DNA of 64,000 nt from Calditerrivibrio nitroreducens DSM 19672 (GCF_000183405.1 NC_014758.1:124001-188000); one strand, 5' to 3'; positions 26,234 through 35,673 are shown, counted from the stretch's first letter. The notes: generated by a model not told the origin, from the letters alone. A program made the numbers and translations.

Positions 26234-27418
26234 ATGTTTAAAAATTTATCCTACGTATCTATTTCTTTTATTTACATTAATTTATTGGGGTATCTGTTTC
26301 ACATAATTGTCAGTCGCCAGCTTGGACCTGTCAAATATGGGGAGTTTATTGTTTATTACTCACTAATACTCGTTGGATCAAATGTGGCTGGAATACTTGG
26401 TAATATTTCAGTGAAAAAAATAATCGAGAATCCTGAATTAAAATTTGAAACCCTGAGATTTTTTAGAATATTTAATCTAATTGTTGGGTTGATATTCTTT
26501 TTGTTAATAATAATCTTTTCAGGTATTATTTCGGATTTTTTGAATCTGACAGGTAGCTTTTATCTCTACCTGGTTGCTTTAGCAATACTACTTGCTCTAA
26601 TTGTAACTCCAGAAAAGAGTTTAATACAGGCGGATAAAAATTTTAAGTCTCTCTCAATAATAAATTCTACAGAATTAACAATGCGGTTTTTTTTTGCAAT
26701 TATTTTGATTTTTTCAGGATATGAGATTTCTGGAGCCATATTATCGACACCTTTTGCTTTATTAATGGTTTTTTTTGTATTATTATATCTAAACGATCAT
26801 GTCTTTGGTAAAATAAATCCCATACATTTGAAAACAATCATTATAACAATACTATATATCTCCCCCATGAGCATTGTTATATACTTCGATTCTATTTTTG
26901 TAACAAGAGTTTTTAGTTACGAAAATGCTGGTATTTATGGGTCCTTTTCTGTATTGGGGAAAACAGCGCTTTACTTTTGTTTGACTTTATTCAATGTTTT
27001 CTTCCCGGAATTTCTTTTGTTGAAGGATAGTAAAAAAATGTATAAAATAATTCGTCTTGCGAATATTCTAACGTTTTCTATTTATATTGTCATTATAATT
27101 GTAGTAATTTTAGTAGGCAAGCCTATTTATGAATTTTTATTCGGTTATCAATATATAAGTGGTTTTCAATATCTGGTGCCATATCTGATAGCATTAATCC
27201 CTTTAACCTTGAACAGCTACAATATTGGTTTACTCACAGTATTAGAAAAATATCTACCACTCATATATTTTTACTTAATTTCATATTTAGCTGGATTTAT
27301 TATTTTAGACTTAAGCAAAATAATTGTGTATATTGGATATATCTTTTTGATAAATTTCGTTTTTTATTTAGTATTTTTAATTGCGCTTTTTCTGTCTAAA
27401 AAGAATCATTCTATTTAA
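26234..27418 (+). CDS. Polysaccharide/oligosaccharide flippase (Wzx, MATE/MOP superfamily)
   Basis: 394 residues with about 11-12 predicted membrane segments and the MOP-type start (IYINLLGYLFHIIVSRQLGPVKYGEF). It would move a lipid-linked sugar or glycan across the inner membrane. A gap of 116 bp separates it from the Dpm1-like gene, so it may have its own start site, though the direction is the same. No strong ribosome site is seen before the ATG. Very low GC like its neighbours. Substrate unknown. Confidence 0.8.
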   Translation: MFKNLSYVSISFIYINLLGYLFHIIVSRQLGPVKYGEFIVYYSLILVGSNVAGILGNISVKKIIENPELKFETLRFFRIFNLIVGLIFFLLIIIFSGIISDFLNLTGSFYLYLVALAILLALIVTPEKSLIQADKNFKSLSIINSTELTMRFFFAIILIFSGYEISGAILSTPFALLMVFFVLLYLNDHVFGKINPIHLKTIIITILYISPMSIVIYFDSIFVTRVFSYENAGIYGSFSVLGKTALYFCLTLFNVFFPEFLLLKDSKKMYKIIRLANILTFSIYIVIIIVVILVGKPIYEFLFGYQYISGFQYLVPYLIALIPLTLNSYNIGLLTVLEKYLPLIYFYLISYLAGFIILDLSKIIVYIGYIFLINFVFYLVFLIALFLSKKNHSI

Positions 27419-27424
27419 AAGTTT

Positions 27425-27450
27425 AATAGTGTGTAAAAAAAAGCACTATT
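27425..27450. terminator. Possible hairpin between convergent genes
   Basis: AATAGTG (27425-27431) and CACTATT (27444-27450) form a 7-bp stem around a 12-nt A-rich loop, in the 44 bp between the flippase stop and the converging glycosyltransferase. The T-run is poor on both strands, so function as a terminator is uncertain. Confidence 0.3.
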
Positions 27451-27462
27451 TGCTTAAATTTA

Positions 27463-28539
27463 TCAATTAGTTGTGCCAGTTAAACTAAGTAAGATTTCTT
27501 CGTAGTCCAAGGCTAATTTATCCCATGTTAAATTTTTTGCGTATTCTAATGCTTTTTTACCCATCTGTAAAATCATCTCTTCGTTCTCCCACAAGGTTTT
27601 CATCTTATCTTTTAAATCTTCTGGATTTTCACTTTTAAAACTTAACCCAAAACCATTTTCTATAACATAAGACAGCTCCGGGATATCACTTACAATAAGA
27701 GGTTTCCCCATGGAAGCAACTTCCAAAGTAACGATACTCTGTCCTTCAAACCTTGAAGGCATGACTATGAATTTTGCATTTTTTATAAAATTTAACTTTT
27801 CTTGACCGGTTAGAAATCCGAGAATTTCAACATTATTATTTAATCCTTTTTCAGTTATTAAATTTTTAAGTTTTATTTCATCTTTTCCTTTACCTGCTAT
27901 TTTAAGAGGAAATTTTATGTCTTCGAGGGCTTCTAAAAGTAAATCTAATCCCTTGTGGAATATATCTATTCTTCCAATGAATCCAATATAATTACCTATA
28001 TTTATGTCTTTTTCTATGTGTTTTTCATCCACTCCATTCGGGATAATTTTACCATTTAATTTAAACTTGTTAAGAGAAATTTCAGAAACACAAATAATAT
28101 TTTTGTAAATACGAGGATAAAACTTTTCTATTAAATAGAAAGGCAAACCAAAAAAGCCATATCTTTTTAAAATCTGTAATTCTTCTCTTTGATGCAATTG
28201 TAGTACTGTTTTTTTATGGAATAAGAAAGAAAAAACTGGGTTCCAGGGAGCAAAATCCTCAACTACAATATCATAATCTTTAGCATGATTTTTTAGATAC
28301 TTAATCGATTCAAATGCATAAGAAAAAACACTCAATTTATAACTCTTGTCAGTTCCTAAAAATTTAAACTTTAAATTTCCTTCCGCATAATCCTTAGCAC
28401 CTTGATATTTACCTGATATTATCGTTATATTATGACCTTTTTCTACTAATCTCTTGTTAATTTCAAAACACCTTACAGCTCCACCACCACCAACCCAGGG
28501 ATTATTTATATGATCGTAGATAAGATGAAGTATTTTCAC
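27463..28539 (-). CDS. Glycosyltransferase family 4 (GT-B)
   Basis: 358 residues. N-terminal acceptor half begins MKILHLIYDHINNPWVGGGG; C-terminal donor half shows GFIGRIDIFHKGLDLLLEAL and MPSRFEGQSIVTLEVASMGKP with the E-x7-E arrangement of retaining GT4 enzymes. A soluble or membrane-peripheral enzyme that adds a sugar from a nucleotide donor to a surface glycan. The start overlaps the stop of the GT2 gene by 4 bp; together with the small gene upstream it forms a minus-strand operon opposite the flippase. Confidence 0.88.
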   Translation of the reverse strand: MKILHLIYDHINNPWVGGGGAVRCFEINKRLVEKGHNITIISGKYQGAKDYAEGNLKFKFLGTDKSYKLSVFSYAFESIKYLKNHAKDYDIVVEDFAPWNPVFSFLFHKKTVLQLHQREELQILKRYGFFGLPFYLIEKFYPRIYKNIICVSEISLNKFKLNGKIIPNGVDEKHIEKDINIGNYIGFIGRIDIFHKGLDLLLEALEDIKFPLKIAGKGKDEIKLKNLITEKGLNNNVEILGFLTGQEKLNFIKNAKFIVMPSRFEGQSIVTLEVASMGKPLIVSDIPELSYVIENGFGLSFKSENPEDLKDKMKTLWENEEMILQMGKKALEYAKNLTWDKLALDYEEILLSLTGTTN

Positions 28540-29471
28540 TTTATTTCACCAAATTTATTAGTCAAAAAATCTTTTACTCCTCTAACATAAGCATCAAAAT
28601 TAAACGGTAGATTTTTTAATTTGCGAACAATCGTGTATTTAAAAAAATAGGAAAAAAACACAAATGGTAGAAAATATGGATAATGTTTTTTTGTAAATAA
28701 AAATCCATTTCTAACCCAATAATAGTCGTTTACTTTATTTATTCTTCCTGCTGTGCCTCCTTCTTTATGATAGATTATGCAACTACTACAATAAACAATC
28801 TTATATCCCTTCTTTTGTATTCTTATACCGTAATCAGCATCGTCCCAATAAAGAAAAAATCTTTCATCAAAAAGACCAACATATCTTACAACATCTACAG
28901 GCATAAACAAAGATGCACCTGATATGTAATCCAATCTTTCGTTATCTTTTTTTCTAAATATTGAATTTCCGATGATTGGGTATAAAGTACATCCTCCAAG
29001 CATTTGTAATTCTCCGTTAGGATACAATATTTTTGTTCCTAAAGCTCCAACTTTTATGTTTTTGTTTATGGCTTCATAATAACATTTAACCAAGTTTCCC
29101 AAAGATGATTTATTAAGGACTGTATCGTTGTTTAATATCCAGATAAATTTATAATTTTTCACGTTGTTTAAAATAAATTCTAATCCTTTATTAAATCCAC
29201 CAGTATAACCTAAATTTTCATCGTTTTTTATTATATAAAATTGAGAGTTTTCACTTATATTTTCTATTGTGTTGTTTTCATCTATTATTTTATAATCTAA
29301 ATTTTTATTCGTTAAGAAAGAAATCAAGTTATCTACAGAATTATCATTTGATCCGTTATCAATAAAAATTATATCGTAGTTTTTATAATCAAGAAAAAAA
29401 ACACTATCCAAAAAATTTTTACTATCTTCCCAATTATTCCAATTTAAAGTTAAAAGTGCAACTTTACTCAT
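28536..29471 (-). CDS. Glycosyltransferase family 2 (rhamnosyltransferase-like)
   Basis: 311 residues of GT-A fold: VALLTLNWNNWEDSKNFLDS, FIDNGSNDNSVDNL, NLGYTGGFNKGLEFI, WILNNDTVL (metal site), GGCTLYP and RLDYISGASLFMPVDVVRYVGLFDERFFLYWDD. This layout is common in rhamnosyl- and related transferases acting on O-antigen-like glycans. A C-terminal hydrophobic stretch (FLPFVFFSYFFKYT) may attach it to the membrane. Coupled to the genes on both sides by short overlaps (8 and 4 bp). Confidence 0.87.
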   Translation of the reverse strand: MSKVALLTLNWNNWEDSKNFLDSVFFLDYKNYDIIFIDNGSNDNSVDNLISFLTNKNLDYKIIDENNTIENISENSQFYIIKNDENLGYTGGFNKGLEFILNNVKNYKFIWILNNDTVLNKSSLGNLVKCYYEAINKNIKVGALGTKILYPNGELQMLGGCTLYPIIGNSIFRKKDNERLDYISGASLFMPVDVVRYVGLFDERFFLYWDDADYGIRIQKKGYKIVYCSSCIIYHKEGGTAGRINKVNDYYWVRNGFLFTKKHYPYFLPFVFFSYFFKYTIVRKLKNLPFNFDAYVRGVKDFLTNKFGEIK

Positions 29472-29706
29472 TGGTCTTTTCCCCTACAAAAGTTACTGTA
29501 CTTCCAAATAAAAATTGGTAAAAAGTAAATGATACATCAGCAATTTTAAATAGCTCTAATAAAGCTATAAATATACCTAGTCTCGATAACTCCCAATATT
29601 TTCTTTCTAAGAATTTGTATTTAGCACTTACTTTAAACATTAATTTTTCTTTTGTCGATTTTTCGCCTTCCTCTAATAATCTCTGATAACCTTTGTGCTT
29701 TTCCAA
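29464..29706 (-). CDS. Small protein of unknown function
   Basis: 80 residues beginning with TTG at 29706, supported by GGAGG 7 bp upstream. The first 40 residues are charged (MEKHKGYQRLLEEGEKSTKE), the middle is moderately hydrophobic (LGIFIALLELFKIADVSFTFYQFLF) and could be one membrane helix. No family recognised. Its last 8 bp overlap the GT2 gene, so it is probably translated with it, and may be a small partner of the glycosyltransferases. Confidence 0.55.
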   Translation of the reverse strand: MEKHKGYQRLLEEGEKSTKEKLMFKVSAKYKFLERKYWELSRLGIFIALLELFKIADVSFTFYQFLFGSTVTFVGEKTNE

Positions 29707-30008
29707 ACTTTAACCTCCATACCTTATACTTTTTATATAATTAATAAAATAACAACAGTTACCATGATAGGTTATACTTCTTTTACGAGTATATCAGAGA
29801 ATTTAAATAAAGCAAAGAAAAAGTTATATAAAGTCAACAAAATATTGTTTCCATCCTGAACGTGGTAAAGAATTTTAAAAAAAAGGTGGCTTTTTACTGT
29901 TTCACACGTTAAAATTGCAGAATAACTAATCCAGAAATTAATTATTTTTTTCACGATTTTTTCACGAAAATCTGCTATTATGATATTAGGTGTATCAGGA
30001 GGTGTGGA
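29707..30008. other. Divergent intergenic region before the minor pilin operon
   Basis: About 300 bp, very AT-rich. It must carry promoters for both the minus-strand glycosyltransferase group and the plus-strand pilus operon. A TATTAT box at about 29977 is a candidate for the latter, with two TTTCACGA-like copies just upstream. No sigma-54 -24/-12 pair is seen. A 60-codon open frame on the minus strand (29772-29954) has no ribosome site and is not called. Confidence 0.4.
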
Positions 30009-30308
30009 ATGAGATTTTTTGTTATTTTTATCTGTTTGATGAGTATGGCCTTTTTTAATGCAATGGCGGAAGATAGGACTTGTGAGACCAAATATTCATA
30101 TGATAAAAGTATATCTTTGTATATAAAACCTGCAGGTGAGGCATTGAGGTTGCATGCGGTTGTAGTATGTAAGGATACGGATTCGGCTATTGTAAAAATT
30201 AGAAGTAGGAGTCTTGAGAATCAGATATTTAGGATAAATCATTACATTAGGGAAAGTGTGGGTGAGGTTATAGTTTTTTATTATTTTGAAAATATGGTTC
30301 AGGATTAA
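30009..30308 (+). CDS. Small exported protein of unknown function at the head of the PilY1 operon
   Basis: 99 residues with a signal peptide (MRFFVIFICLMSMAFFNAMA, then EDRTCETKYSY). The mature part of about 79 residues is beta-rich with two cysteines (TCETK and VVCKD), which could form a disulfide. No family recognised. AGGAGGTGTGG precedes the ATG and the stop is 11 bp before the PilY1 start, so it is the first gene of the minor pilin operon and probably acts in the periplasm or at the cell surface with pilus tip proteins. Confidence 0.7.
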   Translation: MRFFVIFICLMSMAFFNAMAEDRTCETKYSYDKSISLYIKPAGEALRLHAVVVCKDTDSAIVKIRSRSLENQIFRINHYIRESVGEVIVFYYFENMVQD

Positions 30309-30319
30309 ATGGAGGATTT

Positions 30320-33300
30320 ATGAAAAGGTTGTTTTTGTGGTTTACAATAATTTATATTTTATCTTTACCAAAATTATACAGCCTCGACCAGGAATATTAC
30401 TATGCTATCCCACCCTTTATGCAGCAGGATGTATATTCAAACGTGTATCTGGCTCTTGATTACAGTGGTAGTATGACATCGAGAGCTTATCCATCTTATA
30501 ATGCTACTTCTTCTTATTTTGGATATTTTGATAAAGATGCCAAATATAGGTGTGATGGTGGAACCGTATCTAATTTTTCATGTAGTGGTATTTGGGTCAA
30601 GGATAATGTTAATGTTAATGATAATGAAATTTATTCCGGTAATAAATTGAATTATGAGCTTATGGAAAGAATCGATATTTTAAGATATGTTTTGACTGGT
30701 GGGGGAGTGTCAAGCGTTTGTAAGGATATTAAATTTTGTAATAATTTGACAAAAGATGAATGCAATAATCATTCTAATTTATGCTATTGGAGCACTAAAA
30801 CTAAAAAGTGTACCCAGAAGAAATATTGTTCAAGTTTTAAAACAGAGTCAACCTGTAAAGCTGATACAACCATGTGTGAATGGGATCCAGATGGAGTAGT
30901 AAAAACTGAATCTGGACAAAAAATACAATATTCAGATGTTGCAGGGTATGACCCTGAAAAAGGCGCAGTATTGGGAGTCTTACAAAAACTCAGTAACGAG
31001 CCAAGAAATCCAAGGGTTGGGGCAGTTTTGTTTTCAAGCAATAATATATCAGTAATAAAACCAAGCTATGATTATATATCTTTAATTAAGGCTATTAATG
31101 ATACAAAAGCAGGTGGATCGACTAATACAAAAGGTGCTATAGATACGATATCAAATTATTATAAGTCTACTGAAGCATATCAGTTTGATTCTAATGTTGT
31201 GCCATGTGCAAAAAATTTTGCTATAGTAGTTTCTGATGGAGAATGGAATGTCGGGGGTGATCCCCTTCCCACAATTAGGGATATGTGGAAAACAGATCTT
31301 ATGGGTAATTTGACGGGAAAACAAAATGTAAAAACTTATACATTGGCGATGTTTATGGATTCAAGTAGTAATGGAACAAGAGCTTTAAAACATATGGCTG
31401 TATTTGGTGGGTACAATGATATTGATAAAAATGGACTTCCTTGTAACTACAATAAGGACAGCTTTAATTCTTTGTTAGAAAATTTCCCATCTACAACTTG
31501 CAGTGAATGGGATGCGGATAATAATGGTAAGCCAGATGGTTTTTTTCAGGGAAATAATCCTGATGAATTCAAGCAGGCAATTGAGGATATATTCAAACAG
31601 ATATTAACCAATGTTTCATCCGGGACTTCTGTCGCGGTACTTACTGAGAAGAGAAAAGAAGGTTCGCTAATGACGCAGGCAGTATTCTATCCTGAATATA
31701 ATGGAACATCGTGGATCGGCAAACTGTTTGGTTACTGGTTTTTGAATTTTAAAAATTCTGATAATATATTGGTTCAAAATATAAGAGAAAATACAAATAT
31801 TAATGATGAAATAACTGGAGGCTATAAACTTAATATATGTGGTGGCAACAATGAGATTGGAGGAGACTATATATTGCAGTTCAATTATGATAGTATTTAT
31901 AATAAATTATCTATAGATAGATTCAAGAGTGATTGCAAAGGGAATGATAATGAATCTGTATTTCCTCCATATGATAAACTTGAAGAGATAAAATCGTTGT
32001 TTGAAGTATCAGATGTAGCAAATCTAAAATTTGGAAATGATCCATCAGCAAGAAAAATATATACTTCAAATGGATCAAATTTGATAAATTTGGATGATGC
32101 TCCAAATAGTTCTTTTGGAAGCGACCTTGGTTGTATTGGTACTGTGAGCAACCTCAAAAATTTTATAAAAGGTTACGATATAACTAATTGTGAACAAAGA
32201 ACTGATTCAAATGGTACAAGAAGGTTGATAGGAGATATAGTATATTCTACTCCCCAAATTGTAGATTACGACAATGTTAGCATTTTATACGTTGCAGCAA
32301 ATGATGGTATGCTTCATGCCTTTAGATTGGGTAAGACAGTCAAAAGCAATGAGCCTAATGTTGCAGTCATTCTTCAGAATGACTCTGATGATAATGGAAC
32401 GGATAAAATAGGTACTGAAGAATGGGCATTTATACCCCAAAATGCTCTGCCTTACCTTAGATATAGAGCACAAAAAGATTTCCTTCATCTTTATATAAAC
32501 GATCTAACCCCTTATGTTTTCGAATACAATGGGAAAAAGATTCTCATTGGTGGAATGAGGATGGGTGGTGGAACAGCTGATAGTCAAACGAATGCAATAA
32601 AGCCGCCTGATAATATGAGCATTGGATATTCATCATACTACGCACTTGATATATCAGACCCTGTAAATCCAAAATTTTTATGGGAGTTTAACGATCCCAA
32701 ACTTGGGTTTACATACTCAGGACCTGCTATAATTAGAGGGCCAAATAATTCATTGTATATAATGTTTTTGAGTGGGATGACCAATTATGATGCCACAACA
32801 GCTTTTGATGAGAATAATGCGGGAGTGTACATATTATCTATAGACAAAAATGCACTGTCTATTAGCAAAAAAGATTTTATTAAAGTAGGTAGCTTTACAA
32901 CAGGTATCAAAAATACTCCCGTTTATGGAAACAGGTTATTTACTGAAGGTGTGGATTGGAACGGTGATGGGGTTACGGATGCAGTGTTTTTTGCTTTCAG
33001 CTATTACAAAGATAACATTGGATGGATTTCAGATATTTATGCATTTTTACCAGGTGATTATAGTGCCTTTTCCAGTAGTAATATAAAACAATTGATGAAT
33101 TCATTGCATGGTGCTGTGAGTAGTAGTATTGTGTATATGCCCTGTTTTGGTATGGATTTTATATATATTGGAACTGGAAGGTGGTTTTCAAAAACAGATG
33201 ACTCTGTAGGAAGAAACAACAAACTTTACGGTATAAAAATATCCTGTTTGAGAAACAAAAACTGTAACTTTAGTAGTGCAGTAAATAATGCTGATATTTG

Positions 33301-33844
33301 TACTGAACTTAGTAAAGCAAAAAATGTTGATAAAGTTGTGGCTTGGGAGGTGGGGCTCAATACAAAAGAGGTTTATGATGGTATTTCTTATGGTAAGGAG
33401 AGGGTTATTTCAGATGCCGGAAAGATGGAATGGGCTAATACGGTGCTATTCACCTCTATGCAGCCAAGTACAGATGTCTGTTCATATGGTGGAAGATCAA
33501 GAGGCTGGGGACTAAATTGTGCTACGGGGGCAAGTATCTGGGATACTAGTTGCAGCAATTATATTGTAGATACTTCTAAGGTATCCTGCGGGTATCTTCA
33601 AACATCCACTGCTGCTATTAATCAGATGTGTTCTTCAAGCTTTGCAAAACAAGATGCTGGCAAATATAGAAGTGTGAGCAATTCTATGGGACAGGGGAAT
33701 TCGTCTGGTGGGGACAGCTCTGTTAATAATATAAATCAAGGTCAAACTGCATGGTATACCGGTACAACACCTGAAACTCCTCCGATAATTCCTACTCCAT
33801 ACAGTGTAAAAAAAGGGAAAATAATTTTTTGGATTGAGAAATGA
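30320..33844 (+). CDS. pilY1: PilY1-type pilus tip adhesin with VWA domain
   Basis: 1174 residues with a signal peptide (about 1-21). VWA domain: LALDYSGSMTS with MIDAS residues D47, S49, S51, later GGSTNTKGAID and FAIVVSDGEWN. Inserted at 134-186 are two copies of a cysteine module (C-x5-C-x7/8-C-x6-C-x-W). The C-terminal half is the PilY1 beta-propeller: GDIVYSTPQIVDYDNVSILY, AANDGMLHAF, EEWAFIPQNALPYL, and a calcium loop DWNGDGVTD at D879. PilY1 primes pilus assembly with minor pilins and mediates adhesion or surface sensing. It overlaps the next prepilin gene by 4 bp. Confidence 0.92.
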   Translation: MKRLFLWFTIIYILSLPKLYSLDQEYYYAIPPFMQQDVYSNVYLALDYSGSMTSRAYPSYNATSSYFGYFDKDAKYRCDGGTVSNFSCSGIWVKDNVNVNDNEIYSGNKLNYELMERIDILRYVLTGGGVSSVCKDIKFCNNLTKDECNNHSNLCYWSTKTKKCTQKKYCSSFKTESTCKADTTMCEWDPDGVVKTESGQKIQYSDVAGYDPEKGAVLGVLQKLSNEPRNPRVGAVLFSSNNISVIKPSYDYISLIKAINDTKAGGSTNTKGAIDTISNYYKSTEAYQFDSNVVPCAKNFAIVVSDGEWNVGGDPLPTIRDMWKTDLMGNLTGKQNVKTYTLAMFMDSSSNGTRALKHMAVFGGYNDIDKNGLPCNYNKDSFNSLLENFPSTTCSEWDADNNGKPDGFFQGNNPDEFKQAIEDIFKQILTNVSSGTSVAVLTEKRKEGSLMTQAVFYPEYNGTSWIGKLFGYWFLNFKNSDNILVQNIRENTNINDEITGGYKLNICGGNNEIGGDYILQFNYDSIYNKLSIDRFKSDCKGNDNESVFPPYDKLEEIKSLFEVSDVANLKFGNDPSARKIYTSNGSNLINLDDAPNSSFGSDLGCIGTVSNLKNFIKGYDITNCEQRTDSNGTRRLIGDIVYSTPQIVDYDNVSILYVAANDGMLHAFRLGKTVKSNEPNVAVILQNDSDDNGTDKIGTEEWAFIPQNALPYLRYRAQKDFLHLYINDLTPYVFEYNGKKILIGGMRMGGGTADSQTNAIKPPDNMSIGYSSYYALDISDPVNPKFLWEFNDPKLGFTYSGPAIIRGPNNSLYIMFLSGMTNYDATTAFDENNAGVYILSIDKNALSISKKDFIKVGSFTTGIKNTPVYGNRLFTEGVDWNGDGVTDAVFFAFSYYKDNIGWISDIYAFLPGDYSAFSSSNIKQLMNSLHGAVSSSIVYMPCFGMDFIYIGTGRWFSKTDDSVGRNNKLYGIKISCLRNKNCNFSSAVNNADICTELSKAKNVDKVVAWEVGLNTKEVYDGISYGKERVISDAGKMEWANTVLFTSMQPSTDVCSYGGRSRGWGLNCATGASIWDTSCSNYIVDTSKVSCGYLQTSTAAINQMCSSSFAKQDAGKYRSVSNSMGQGNSSGGDSSVNNINQGQTAWYTGTTPETPPIIPTPYSVKKGKIIFWIEK

Positions 33845-34293
33845 TGATAAATAAGAAAGGACTTACGCTGATTGAATTAATGGTGACAATTAGTATTTTA
33901 GTGATACTTTTAGGTATAGGTATATATAGTTATAATAAATACTCAATTGGTAGGGATGTGGAGAATGATACGTATAAGATATATTCTTTTATTGGTAGAG
34001 TGAGAACTCAGGCTTTTACGGAGAAAACAGATTATTATGTTAGACTAAAAGACTCATTTACGTTATTGATGGACAATGATTCTGACAATGCGAATATTTT
34101 AGAAGAGTTGAAATTAAAAAAGAGCTTTAGCTCCACTAGAAATGAGTACCATTTTAATAAAAATGGTTTTATATTGGATAATGGCAGTATAAAATCTGAT
34201 GTGGCGGCAGACGTGCAGTATAATTGTGTAAAGATTGAAGGTAGTGTTTATTTGGGTAAGCAGGACTCAGGAGGTAATTGTGTTGCAAAGTAG
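33841..34293 (+). CDS. Minor prepilin, FimT/FimU (GspH) type
   Basis: 150 residues. Type III leader MMINKKG, cleavage before LTLIELMVTISILVILLGIG with Glu5, then a GspH/FimT-like domain ending with two cysteines (VQYNCVKIEG and GGNCVAK) likely to form a disulfide. It carries LLMDNDSDN and FNKNGFI, which recur almost unchanged in the last gene of the operon (36123-36581). Minor pilins of this class prime the pilus together with PilV/W/X and PilY1. Overlaps the PilY1 stop and the next start. Confidence 0.87.
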   Translation: MMINKKGLTLIELMVTISILVILLGIGIYSYNKYSIGRDVENDTYKIYSFIGRVRTQAFTEKTDYYVRLKDSFTLLMDNDSDNANILEELKLKKSFSSTRNEYHFNKNGFILDNGSIKSDVAADVQYNCVKIEGSVYLGKQDSGGNCVAK

Positions 34294-34714
34294 ATTAAAG
34301 GGTTTTGGAATGGTGGAAGCCCTCGTTTCTATATTTATTTTTGCCATCGTATTACTTGGATTGAACTATTCATTGATACTTACTATGGAACATAACGTAG
34401 CTAATTTTATGAGAAATACCGCCACTAAAATTGCCCAGAGTTATATGGATAAAGCAAGAGGTAGAGCGGATATTTCAACGTTATCTGTAGCAGACAATGA
34501 TTGTAACCCTGATGCAACGACAGCAAATTCAGTAGTTTTTATTGATAACGTGAACTATCGTAATTCGACTGTAAAGTTTGTATCTGTATTTAATGTGATT
34601 GCTAAAACAAGTAATTATTACAAAGTGAATGTAAAGACCTGTTATAAAATTAAAGGGGTCAAAAAAGAGGTGGTTATTGTTTCTGATATTTATCCGGGAA
34701 AAGGTGGCCTATGA
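34280..34714 (+). CDS. pilV: Minor prepilin, PilV type
   Basis: The frame is open from 34235, but AGGAGG at 34269-34274 points to GTG 34280 or TTG 34283; I chose GTG. The protein is about 144 residues: short leader LQSRLKGFG, cleavage before MVEALVSIFIFAIVLLGLNY with Glu near position 3-5, then a domain with two cysteines (NDCNPD and VKTCYKIKG). The GMVEALV start and the position before PilW fit PilV/GspI. It overlaps both neighbours, so the whole minor pilin set is translated as a chain. Confidence 0.8.
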   Translation: MLQSRLKGFGMVEALVSIFIFAIVLLGLNYSLILTMEHNVANFMRNTATKIAQSYMDKARGRADISTLSVADNDCNPDATTANSVVFIDNVNYRNSTVKFVSVFNVIAKTSNYYKVNVKTCYKIKGVKKEVVIVSDIYPGKGGL

Positions 34715-35673
34715 GTTTGATTAAAAAAGGTTTTACATTGATTGAATTGTTGGTGACGGTTGCCATTATGCTTATCGTCTTAAGTGCTGTGTATATGACT
34801 TATATCTCAGTATTAAAAGGATATAAAAAAGAAGCTGGTATAGGTTCTAAAACGATTGAAGAACAAATAGGATTGGAATTAATTAGAAAAGATATTTTAC
34901 TTGCCGGAATTGGAATACCGATTACTACCCAACCTATATCAATTTCAGGTGCTAATGATAATTATACACTGACACTTCTTATGACAAATTCTGCATCATC
35001 AGATAAAACACAAGGATATGTACTTATGTCTTATGATTCGATAGGTAAAAAATTTAATTTAATACAGGATAATAGGGTAGATAATACTGTTAATAATATA
35101 GTTGTATTAGGTACTGATAAACAATTTTATACTAAAGGAGTTTTGCAAAATGGCACACCTAAATACATATCTTATGACTGCTCCACTATTACAAACAATA
35201 CAGTCGCTTTTGGGTTTCCATTAAAAGATAGTACCTCAAATTATGAAACAGTTACCTATGATCTTGCAGCATCTAATCTTGCCCGTTGTTTTTCAGGTGC
35301 AAGCAATCTGGTGAGAAACGGCATGCCTATTGTTAATTGTGTGAAAGGTTTTAAAGTGTATTTTGGATATGACAATAATAGTGATGGTACTATAGATGAC
35401 TATTGTGAAAACTCTATCTGCTCTGCTATAAATGGGGCTACAAATATGTATACAAAGCTGAAATCCATCAGTGTTTTTATTTTGACGCACGATGGTGGTA
35501 AAGATAATAATTTTAATTACGGTTCCACTTCAGTTAGCTACCAGGATACGGAAACTGGAAAAACTATAACATTCACAAATCTAAACAATGTCCCAGATTA
35601 TAACAGATATAGGTGGAAGATCATTAAGGTGTCAGGGAAAACTGTAAATATAAGAGGAACAAGTTATGAATAA
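34711..35673 (+). CDS. pilW: Minor prepilin, PilW type
   Basis: 320 residues: leader MSLIKKG, then FTLIELLVTVAIMLIVLSAV with Glu5, and a large extracellular domain (about 290 residues), the usual size for PilW/GspJ. After the helix it reads EEQIGLELIRKDILLAGIGIP, a PilW hallmark (LRxDLxxAG). Several cysteines (DCSTI, ARCF, NCVKG, DYCENSICS) suggest disulfides. DNNSDGTIDDYCE resembles a calcium loop. Part of the priming complex with PilV, PilX and PilY1. Confidence 0.85.
   Translation: MSLIKKGFTLIELLVTVAIMLIVLSAVYMTYISVLKGYKKEAGIGSKTIEEQIGLELIRKDILLAGIGIPITTQPISISGANDNYTLTLLMTNSASSDKTQGYVLMSYDSIGKKFNLIQDNRVDNTVNNIVVLGTDKQFYTKGVLQNGTPKYISYDCSTITNNTVAFGFPLKDSTSNYETVTYDLAASNLARCFSGASNLVRNGMPIVNCVKGFKVYFGYDNNSDGTIDDYCENSICSAINGATNMYTKLKSISVFILTHDGGKDNNFNYGSTSVSYQDTETGKTITFTNLNNVPDYNRYRWKIIKVSGKTVNIRGTSYE

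Noticed and set aside
29772-29954. 60-codon minus-strand frame upstream of the 80-residue protein gene
   Set aside because: No ribosome site, AT-driven composition, lies in the divergent promoter region.
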